From: Phoronis australis
Lineage: Eukaryota; Phoronida; Phoronidae
Reading direction: 5' to 3'
Assembly (NCBI GenBank): GCA_002633005.1
Contig: NMRA01000059.1
Span: 232,992 to 296,714 of the forward strand
Length of the DNA stretch: 63,723 nt
Shown: in pieces, positions 13,001 to 25,000 of the stretch
Numbering within the stretch: position 1 is the stretch's first letter
Layout of the letters: every line of letters begins with the position of its first letter
Translations under genes and position numbers: made by a program
Notes under the pieces: generated by a model
What the model was told of the DNA's origin: nothing
The model's input: the letters and a program-made list of their open reading frames with translations, nothing else
Database searches by the model: none

Positions 13001-16000
13001 ATGTAGACAACACCACCTGAGTAGATGTCAATGATGGTGAAGTAGTTTCCATAGAGCCAGAATGTTCAGTGTCATCTGTAGCCTTCATCAGACATGAGTC
13101 TGACTTACCAGGGTTAGAGCCAGAATGTTCAGTGTCATCTCCAGCCTTCATCAGACACGAGTCTGACTTACCAGGGTTAGGCAGCACAGTATCATCAGAG
13201 ACAGCATTCAGAACATTAGTCATCACGAGATTCTGGGAGTCTGAATTATTATCAACCTCACGTAATAATAAACTATTTGTTTCTATTGTTGCACATCTTT
13301 TCTCAATGTCAACCATACCAGTCTTACTATTGCCCAATGAAATCTGACTAGCTTCCATACTGCTATTACTTTGGTTGCCAGTCCTTTCTGATACAGTATT
13401 GTCAGTCACATGATCAGTCATGTGACCGCAACTAGGGTTAGTCTTGGTAGCATTGGAGACTATCACCTCACTCCATTGCACTTGAGTATTGCTCAGCTCT
13501 CTTGAACACGTATTTTGTTTCCATTCACTGTCAACATTGTTCTTGTCCGACCCTGACTTACTGAGTTCCTCCCCCGTGCTACACAGTTCTTCTTTGTCCG
13601 AACAATCAGAGTCGTCATCCTCCTCAATGACCTTAACCGTGGCGCCTGACCTTAGTTTCTTGACCTTGGTCTCCTCCAGTGTAATCTCAGGCATCTCAAA
13701 TACATTCCTGTAGATCATCTCGGGCTCAGATTTTGCAGTTTGCACAGACTTCAACTGAAACATGGTGAGTACATAAAGGATCAAAAGAAAGTAGTCAACA
13801 GATGGCGCAATAATAAAAACAGTGCGTACAAGCATACCTTCTGATTTCAAAAGCTCGCCATGAAACTGACCAAGAACACGGTTAGATAAAAAATTCTGAA
13901 AAATACTGATAAGTATATTTCCATGACTAGAATAATGATTTAGTCTCCAATTAAACTAACGAAGAGAAACATGTGAAAACAATAATAAAGTAATTTGGAT
14001 TACGATTGCAATGAACACTAATTTACTATTTGTCATAATTACAATTATATCCCAATATACGATTTGGTACACTGAAAAGAACATCAAAAATTTAACGCTA
14101 TGTGCGATTCAACAGAGCACAAATACCATGACAGTGAGACATAGGTGTCTCGATAACAGTCTGTGATAGAAAATATTATAAAACCTGAAAGTCTTCACCA
14201 CAACTGTGTCTAGTGAGAAACATTATATTGATACTCACCACAGATGAGAATTTTTCCGTAGTCACCAAATGTTGGGCACATCTGGCCCCTACAAGAGCCT
14301 TCATAACCGCAACACAGCCTTCTTGAACCTGCTTGTCCAACGTGGGGCGCCACAGGTCCATGCCAGTGTCTGGACAACAGTTCTTGCACGTATACTGGAT
14401 GACCTCTTCAGGTAGGTATGACAAGATCTCGTACATCTCATCTGCAAACAGACCAAAATACTTAAGTAACGTATTGGAGACCACAACTTTGTTATTGTTA
14501 CTATGTGACTCAAAGAAGCATTAATGATGATAATTACGCCAAACATATCACATCACAGAAGAGTCTGCCAGCCTAATACATTGAACACACAATTGTAATA
14601 TGTACTGTCACTAAGTGAAGTTTGAACATAAAGACAATGTCTATATTTGTTATCAAAAGTTGGAACACTAAGACAAATTGGAATGGTATAAGTAACATTT
14701 CAATATAAGAACAATTATTAGTGAACATACAGCATTGGTACAGGAGCTGGATTATGATCCAACAGAGGTCACTCTACTAGTTTATGATCCAACAGAGGTC
14801 ACTCTACTAGTTTATGATCCAACAGAGGTCACTCCACTAGTTTATGATCCAACAGAGGTCACTCTACTAGTCTACTAGATAATAAAACTGCTCTCAGACA
14901 GCTTTTGATTTGCGTCAGTTACGCAACTAACATTCTGCTTATTGACAAACACATATAACTGTTCACTCAACACATGTTATGAGAAGGAACTACACATACC
15001 TGACATGTTCTCACACTTGGCATGTACCCTGCTGATACATACCTGACATGTTCTCACACTTGGCATGTAACCTGCTGATACATACCTGACATGTTCTCAC
15101 ACTTGGCATGTACCCACGCCTCACACTTGGCACACTGTACCATCTTACTCTCCCAGTCATCATCCGAGTAGCACTTGCAGCAGATGGGGCAGTAGTTACC
15201 TGTCAAATATACAGCAGAGTCAACTAACATCTACTCACAATGAGGCAGCAGTTACCTGTTCAATATACAACAGATTCGACGAACATCTACTCACAATGAG
15301 GCAGTAGACAAACATACAGCAGAGTTGACTAACATCTACTCACAATGAGGCAGTAGACAAATATACAGCAGAGTTGACTAACATCTACTCACAATGAGGC
15401 AGTAGACAAATATACAGCAGAGTTGACTAACATCTACTCAGAGTTGGCCAACAATGATTAGTGTTATCAAAGGAGCTGCCACTCTCACACATCTCCATGT
15501 ATGCAAGAATAATCCTGCACTGCACCTTTGCAGTATGGACACATAAAAATACAATTTCAGCAGTGCAATATCTGGTAGTCAAAACATTGGTTGCCAACCT
15601 CAAGTTGGCAAATGCAAACTCAACATCATTAACAGGCATTCCTTTGATGCCCTACTGGATCCAGTTCCTTCTTTACAGTAACTGTGTCCAATACTGAAGA
15701 CTCCTAACACTAAAGAAATGGAAATATGTCTTTGACTTATGTTATCCATGTCTTGCACTTGTATTTTTATTTTTTGTCTTGTGTTTGCTTTCATGTTTTT
15801 CTTTTATTTCTCTGTACTTGTGTGATTCTAATAAGCTTATTATCATTATCGTTATCATTGTTGTTATATAGAAGGCAGGTAAGGCACACAATCTCACTAA
15901 CTCACCTTTCTGCATCAACTGTCCACATTCATAACAGAGAGAGAAGTCATACGTCCAGGAGCCTGAGGGGCCAGGTGTGGTGGCTCCACAACTACGACAC

Positions 16001-19000
16001 TTGACACATTTACTACACACCTGAGATTAAATAAAAATGAGCTCTAATCAAAAACAGTATAACTGCTTGTTTTCAACTCCGAAATATTTTTTTCTAATTG
16101 AGTGAGTTATCTTCACAGCAAATTGCAGCTTTCAATATCGACATAATACACTTAGTTTGTGCACAGAATGTATTATTGTATCACTGACACTCTCTAAAAC
16201 AGGATGCATATTTGTTGATCCTTCAAAGAGAAACAATAGGGGCAGATCACTTAGAGACAAAGCAAACAGGATATATAAATATACGTAGCGACAGCTATAC
16301 ACAGACTGTTCAAGCTTCATGTTCAGAAAACAAAATCCTGACTGGAACTAAAAATAAGCTCAGAAAATCACTACAGTCTCACAACTCACAACCATTATTT
16401 GATCCACAATTACAATAATAATGATTATGATGATGATAACAGTAGTGGGGTCATTCTTGAATACTTAGTGCTATTTTGAAATTTTTACAATAAGAAAACA
16501 TGAGGATAGTCCAAGACAGGACTTACCCAAATATTTTTCTTGGTCGGTTTAGTGGGATACAGAGGCCCTAGACACTGTGGGTGATAGTGTTCATGGCAAC
16601 GGTCACACTGCAACAGTTTCTGAAATAAACCAATATATGTTGATGTTGGTCAATCACTGTTAGTTCATTCACTACATTCTAATGACCACCTTCAACACTG
16701 GCAGTTATTAACAAAATAAAATGAAACAAAATCAGACCTGTGTATCGCCAAACTGTTTTGGAGTATTCTGCATACCAGACTTGAAGACTTTAGTGAAGGT
16801 TGGATGATGGTAGTGAATATTCATAGAAGCGACTTCATGATTCACGAATTGTCATGTGACTGAAAATGGCTGACAACACAATGTCCACAGCCACGCCAAC
16901 TTGAGTTATTTTTTAATCAAATTTAAGAAGCAGACATCATTTTTGAATTTTTAATCAAAAAGCAAGCACCCGCCTTCCATTTTAACGCTACACTCATCAT
17001 TTCCATTATGCAATAGTTACAGAAACAAATGGATTAACTAAGTTGATTTGATGTGTATTTTTGAAGTCAATACACACTTGCATACTACTAGTCAATTTCT
17101 CTGCTACTACGCCCGTTATACATATGATACACAGGTCTGCACAATAAAATGAAATGGTGCTGTCTAGAAGACTTACATGTTACATCTGGTACAAAGGTCT
17201 GCACAACAGAATGAAACGGTGCTGTCTAGAAGACTTACATTTTACATATGGTACACAGGTCTGCACAATAAAATGAAATGGTGCTGTCTAGAAGACTTAC
17301 ATGTTACCTATGGTACAAAGGTCTGCACAATAGAATGAAACGGTGCCGTCTAGAAGACTTACATTTTTCCTCAGTCCACACACACTGCAGTAGCGACATT
17401 GTCGACAACACCAATTGGACACATCATCACTCTGCGGTCGCTCAGTCTCCTCCAGGCAAAACTCGTGAAATGGCTCACAACAGATTGAGCAGAACAGAAA
17501 CTATAAGGATAGAATGGCTGTGTGTCAACAATGGATCAACAAATGTAGAGAAATGGCTGCGTTCTCATTAACAGACACAGAGAGTCTTACAACTACACTT
17601 TACACCTACAAAGAATATGAAACAAAAACTGTAAACATGCAAGCTAAACAAGTGATGTGAAAAACTTTTATAACTGAATGTCAAGTCGTCAAAAATGAAA
17701 TCTAATGAACTCCCCAACTAACCATAAAGGTCAAGGACAATTTACAAATGGCAAATACCCTCTAGCAGCTAAGCTTTGATTACAGTCCATCTCCTCAAGT
17801 TTTCAGGTCACCATAGACACTTGTTTACTGTATACAAGGGCAGGAGGACTTACCTGATGTTTACCAGCAGAGCCACACAGGTAACACAGTGTTCTGATAC
17901 ACATGGGTGTTGATGCAATGAGGGCCATACCATGTAACCAGGCAGTGTCTACATTATAGTCATCCTACAGAGCAACATTAATGAATCATAGAGTTACAAA
18001 GTAGACACACAAAGTACAATGACGTGTTAAAACAATGTTTGTTAGTTACCACAATATGTTTATTCCCGCCAACCAAACAGTTTTACTGAAAATGTCAATT
18101 CGCAAAAAATGACGAATCATATACTTGCCTTATGTGACTTGACAACATTAAGACACAACTGTAGAGTTGAACAACAGACAGTATACGTTTACCTTCTTTA
18201 AACTATTTGACCAATTCTTTATCATCTCATCATTATACAAATCACCTTAAAGTTGGCCATGATCTTATGTTCTTTCCTCTTTGTCTCAAGATGTTTATCT
18301 TCCTTCTCTGACTCAAACTGCCTCACTATCAGGTTCTGACTATCCACCTTGTTCTTATCTGCCATCTTCTCTGCCTGTAACGTGTCACTCCCATGTATAT
18401 ATATATATATATATACCATAATACAGATGTGAATTTTATCTCCAGCAAAGGGCTTCAATAATTCATGAGCTACAGAATATGCACAACCAAAAAATCTACA
18501 GAATGGTACATAACCCTTTGTGATAAGATCTATATGACGGTGCAAAACCCATTGTAACAATTAGTGCTATCCAAAGGAAGAAACTAGTCTATTTATTCAC
18601 CAGAATCTGCAATGTGCATACATGTAGCTAAATTGTATCCAATTCCAAGTATAACAGAGACCACACTTTACAGCAAATTGCTCCATCTAACTTTAAACAG
18701 ATGCCAAACTTTAGAGGCTCTGATAGAAGATAGTGACAGTAACACACCAATCAACTGACAGTATACGAAAGAGTGACTATACACAAAGACCATGCAAGGA
18801 ATAATTATCACTCACTAGTCTCTGGTTTTTTCTCTGTAAAAGCAATGTCTTCTTTTTCTTCAGCACATCATCCATGTCCGCTTTCGTTTGACCTTTGCGT
18901 GACACGTTTTCATCCAACTTTACATCAGTATCAACCTCCCGCTGAGCATCAGTAAATCGGAATTCAATGTTTTGTCGAGCCCTCTTTGCTGTCTCATTTA

Positions 19001-22000
19001 CTAAAGGGCTTTTATCTTTGCTTTCTTCAACAACTGGTGTTCGCTTTACTTTCTGTTGCCGTGGAGATTTTTCCCCAGCGTTCTCTTCAGCGTAGTGCGG
19101 ATTTGTACATAGACGCAGACTTTAAAGATCCAAAAGTTACAATGAAAACAAAAAAACTTAACAAACATATCAAAGGTCTAGACAATGTTGAAAGACTTGA
19201 TCAATGCCAACCAGTCAACCAGGTTTGTTGCAAAGAAAAATCTGTGGAAGATTAACAAGTTGACAAAAATGCGACATAGCAGGGATGTAGGCACACATGG
19301 TGCAGCAGAAGTACAGTCATACTTTTAGAGTTGTTTTAGATGTTCAGTGGAAGACTTAACAATTTTATTATTGCATAAAACTACCACAAGAGCTATTTAA
19401 CATTAACTATGGAAACTTTATTTTATAGAAAGTCAATAAACTATTAGAATTATAAATAGAAACCAACAAAGCAAAGTGAAGAAATAAGTAACAACTGTTT
19501 CAAACAACGATTCTATGTCTATTTCTAACACATGTAGCTTGCTAATACAACATTGGAGTTTAATAAATATACAAACTATAGTTGCAGATAATGTAAGCAG
19601 TTGGAAAGATTATACAGAAGATACAAAAAACACAAGAATAATTCTTATGAAATCAGTCCAGAAACTGAGCCAGCCATCACAGTTAGGGTCAAGGTCATGG
19701 TCAACGTCACGGTCACCATCACCACTAGTCAAACCACAACACTGAGTGGGTGTACATGGTTAGCAGCTCAGTGATAATGTTCTCTTGATTAGGAATTTTT
19801 CTTAAATGCATACTTTGAACAAAGTGTTAACACAAACACACAACAAAGTCGTTAAAGGAGAATGCCACCCGATTTAATTAGTTTTTTTTGCCCTCTTGAT
19901 CAGTCTATATCCACATCGCCTCGCATATGGTCGACCTTACCTTGCCAAGAGGTGTCGCATTAACCTGTGAGGAAGGTGAGAAACGACGCTAGCGACGTCA
20001 GTGGTTCATCTGCAGAGTGAATGCCGCTATGTTGCGGTGCATCGTTCCCGCTTGTCTGAACTATGCAGCTGCGAGAAAAGCGGGTATATCGTTTGTTTCG
20101 ACTTCCTTGAGAGACCGAAATGCTTAGGAAGTGGCTCGTGGTAGTGAAGAATGAAAAGTATGCTATAAATAGCAAATATGAGGCCGTGAAACATCTCCGT
20201 GTCTGTGGCCTGCAGTTGTCGACAGTGCCTGATGAATGCCGGCTTACTATCCAATCCATACGTTCCGTTGTCTGAGCTTGTTCACGGCGCCTCTCTAGTA
20301 TTTCTTCATCACTGTATTCCTGTTCGAATTGATAGCCCGTGAAACTTAACGATCCACCCGCTAAGTCTCCGTAGGGATTGACTGATGAGTTCTCATCTAA
20401 GTCAGGATTGCGAGTTGCCATGTTGATGTTTATTACTTAGCGTTCTGTTTCAAAATTATTATTCTCATCCTAACCAATACTTATATAAAACTGAAACAAA
20501 GTCTGCCTCATTAGATGCAATTTGTAATGCCTTTGGAGTGTTCGTGAAAGCAAAGACTTGAGAAGCCACCAATGAATAAATCACTGCGTTAACGGCTTTA
20601 GGTGCAATAAAACTAATTGACGGGACACCGAGGCCGTGTGAGCTCATGCTAATTTAGTGTTTGCTGGCAGAAACTGTTGTGAAACAACTCAGTCGATTTC
20701 CACCCCACGGCCTGGTGTTAGGGAAATCTTTATTCACATTTACATTACTCAAATAATGATTGTCAATGTACAACTTCGGCCCTAAAGCAGAACCTAAATT
20801 CGTGGCTCCCGACAAGAAAGTAGATTTGCAGTTTCGTGGGTAATTCACCAACATAATCACGTGCGCATTACTTTGGCTCACTAGTATAGTATTTTCTTGA
20901 CTGGAAGTTTAGTTTCCAACTATGGCTGGTTTATGTTCGTGATGTCTGATCAGTTTCCGAGCCACTGAGCAGGATAGCGAGACAATCCGGCCGGCCGTGA
21001 CGGGCCTGATCGGGCTCCGAGCCACTGGCCAGGATAACAAGCGTTTTGTGTGTTTCGAACTCAAAAACAACACAGATCTGGGTTATCCTGTCCATATCTC
21101 ACGAAAAATATTTCGAATTTGTCTCCGAACAGACCCCAAACTCCTGCTACGGACCTTATTGGTCTGCGGAACTTTGTAGGCTATGGTGTGTCCAAATACC
21201 AATAAATCCGTAACAGCGAAATATAACAACATGTTTTTATAAGAACGCGGTGTACTTTTAAGGGTTTTACATCGAAGTTTGATGATTTATTGGTGTTAAA
21301 CGATGAATTCAAGCGATAAGCTGACACCAGTTACCCGTGTTGTGAACTGCTGAACAGATTGCGTGTGAAACCAATTACGTCATTGGATAATTTCAACACC
21401 TCCGTCTGCCGTCAGGTGTCAGGTAACGCAACCGTACGTGCCGTTATGGAGCAGAACTACTTGATCTAAATTGATAAAAATTAGGTTGTTTTTTGGGTGG
21501 CATGCTCCTTTAAAACAATAGGTATGTCAGGCACTGTAATTAGGACAAATCCAGGTCACCAGTCCAATTAGCCCGACATGCTCTGTGATGTAATTGTACC
21601 AAATTAACAATGACAAGTAATCAGACTAAAATACTGTGTAATGTATTATAAACAAAGATTGGTTTTAAAAATGACACCATACGCCAAATGTAACAGTTAC
21701 TGTTGCAATAAAACAAACTTGTATGCCAGTAATAAGTCAAATATTTTGACTTCATGAGTTTCAATTGAAAACAACAAGTGGTTAAATAAAAAAAGCTCAT
21801 TTAGAATTTCTGAAATCCACAATATTGAGGTATGGTGAATTTTTTGAAACACTACATAACTAATAAGATTCGTCAGTTTAACAGTTCTCAGTAAGTTAAA
21901 GGCAGGAAAGTCTTGTGTGTAGGCAGGAGGCTCTGTGGATACTCATAAATGATTGGCTCCACGATTGGATATGTGACAAATGGGAGGCTTTGTGATTGGA

Positions 22001-25000
22001 TATGTGACAAATGGGAGGCTTTGTGATTGGATATGTGACAAATGGGAGGCTTTGTGATTGGGTGATTGGCACGTGGGTGTCTCTCTTGATTGCATCACTC
22101 AGATAAAGAGGGTTCCATGACAAGAAAACAGGCAAGTGGGTGACAGTGACTAAACGACGACAGATTGAGTCACTATTCAACATGTTCAGAAATATGCACT
22201 AAAACTATAGCACACACACACAAACACACACACACACCTGTGAAAGCGAGTTATGACCAAAACCAAGCATCAAAAGAACCAAGACAAAAAGCTACAACCT
22301 AAGCTATCCAAACTCCAACTTACTTGCACGACTGTTTTAACACACCCCGTCCGCCAAATTTTGGCATATCTCTGAAAAATTCAGCACGATATTTTAGCAT
22401 GACATTCAACCTCAACTTACACGCAGGCTTGTTTCATGGTTCCTGGTCCGCCAAACTTTGGTTTATCTCTGAAATGATTAGCACAGTCAAGAAGCAGAGC
22501 CTGCACTAGGTTCACTGACATTGCGTTAAAAGATCATATTCAAAAATAGACAAGTAAAACTGCAGAGAACAACTGGTATGGGCACTAAAGGGAAGTATAA
22601 CGACGGACTTGAGAGAGGTAAACAATTGAAATAAAAACTCAATAATCATAGTAACGATATGCTACTTTCATTTGAAGGAATATGCCAGAGTGCCATTGAT
22701 TCCATTCAATCTCATCACTTGTTTACTTACAGACAATTTCTGCAGGTGCCACAATCTGGTGTGTTACATCCTTTACACTGGTTACAACGCATTCGTCGCT
22801 TGCGTCTGCCACTTGGTAACCTGGGTGCATTTTCATCAGCAGACAGCCCGACCTTGACCTTGACATCTTGACCCACCTGTTCACTGATAGGCACCTCGTC
22901 CATGTTGTCTTCTGTAACACAGTATGCTCAACAAAATACAGCGACCTTCACAAACGTGCGCATTGCTTGAAAGCAGTGCACAGCACAACTACGAAACATG
23001 TGCCCATTTAGATCTATGAGTCTCAATATATAAAGATGTGCTTGGATCATTTAGATCTATGAGTCTATATATATGTAAAGATGTGCCTAGATCATTAACT
23101 AGACACGTGTCTATATGTGAAACACTTCAGTAAAACCAGGGAACCAACTCATAAACTATTTTGCAAGTGCAACTTGACTTTTCCTTTAACAATGCTACAT
23201 GTTGACAATACTCAGTAGGACATACTATTAACATTAGCAAGACAAAGTCTTGATATTAGGCTCAAGACTGCAATACAAATATAAACATGTGGGCGCATAA
23301 AAATAAGACTGCATTGATGGCTCCACATTTCATGAATTTCAAAATTGACCAAAGAAATCCAAAAACAAGGAGGCAAGCGTAAAAAAGCCAAAGGTGGAGT
23401 GAAAGAGGATTGCTCACCCTTTTCCCTGGCATCCTTTTCTATAATTTTATGCTTGTACGTGTCTGGTAGTGCACTTAGATGGAACTCAGGTTTAGAATCA
23501 AACACAGCTGGTGACCCCAGAGCTATGGCTTTCTTACGACACACATGTTTGATCCGTGGTCCTCGACCTAAAGGAAAATGGAGAATAGACAAGTGGTAAC
23601 ACTAAAATATAGAATGAATATAACAAAGATGATGGGTCACAAAACAACATTATCTAGAAAGCAAGACGGCTTCAGCACAATTTCCTAGTCCGCATTGTTT
23701 TACACATGACTTTGGGACATTAATTACAAATCTATGCTTAGTCAAAATTGTTGGTGCGTTGAATTTCAATTCAAAATGAGGTTAAATCGAATAAATCAAA
23801 TAAGTCTAATGAAAAACTCTGAACTAACTTAACATTATATATTAATACAAACTATAGCAAACAGAAAACAGACAAAGTAATTTTGAATTCCATAATGTCC
23901 AATAATATTAATACGCGTTGAATACATTGTTTCCATATTGAACTCTCAGGACTATTTTTAACAGCGCCCTCTGCACTCAGACATGGAAAGTACAAAGAGT
24001 AGGTCAATGTCGATTCAACGTCGCTAACGGGCTTGATCATAAAACTTTCCAACAATAGCGTAAAGTTCCAAAATGGCAACACTATAAATAACACTAAACA
24101 TGCAATCAGGTACCAAACATAACATCTGGTAAAAAACTGTTACTTTTAACACTTCTGTCTCAGTTTTATTTGTTACAATATATCGTCTGCAACTCAGGTG
24201 CCAATCCCTCGGTAACTAAAATGTTGAATATAGATGGTAATTACTTTCAAAAATGTAAGAAGTTCAGTGCGCAGTTACTGTTGTTGTCATCTTTGTTATC
24301 TCTTTTCAAGTCATAAATCATTACATTTAATACTGTTTTTTTACTAAAGTAAACTTATAGCATCACGCGCAAGTACATACACTACAGGTTCTGATACGCC
24401 ACATAAAGTCTGGGTGAAGTATTTCAAAAATGTACCAAATAATCAAAGAAACTAAGAGCTTGAAGTATTGAAGTATAAAGGATGAATGCCTTCGTTCTCA
24501 GTCGATAAGTAGAATAAGGTCGAGTGGGATCATGATATTATTTCATTTAGGCCACTCACAGTATGTTTTGTGTACTTCTAATGAAATGACAAGTATTGTT
24601 AATTCAATACCTGAGGAGGCAGATGCCACACTACTGGCNNNNNNNNNNNNNNNNNNNNNNNNNNNNNNNNNNNNNNNNNNNNNNNNNNNNNNNNNNNNNN
24701 NNNNNNNNNNNNNNNNNNNNNNNNNNNNNNNNNNNNNNNNNNNNNNNNNNNNNNNNNNNNNNNNNNNNNNNNNNNNNNNNNNNNNNNNNNNNNNNNNNNN
24801 NNNNNNNNNNNNNNNNNNNNNNNNNNNNNNNNNNNNNNNNNNNNNNNNNNNNNNNNNNNNNNNNNNNNNNNNNNNNNNNCCATAGGTGGACAAGTACTTG
24901 CGGTAAAACTTGCGACAACTGTCACAACTGGGAACACCATAATAGAGGCCATTACTTGACATACACAGCCGAAGGTGACCGCACACTGCACATCCCACCC

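Larger units (their letters stand above)
19856..21509. mobile_element. TTAA-flanked TIR DNA transposon, Kolobok-like, non-autonomous
   Basis: Element of 1,654 bp in the KMT2A intron between exons 7b and 8. Terminal inverted repeats AGGAGAATGCCACCC (left) and AGGAGCATGCCACCC (right, reverse complement) match at 14 of 15 bases and are flanked by TTAA on both sides (19852-19855, 21510-21513). It carries a degenerate THAP zinc finger on the plus strand and a P2X7-like motif on the minus strand. TTAA target sites with a THAP domain are typical of Kolobok; piggyBac also uses TTAA but lacks THAP. No intact transposase is seen. Confidence 0.82.
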
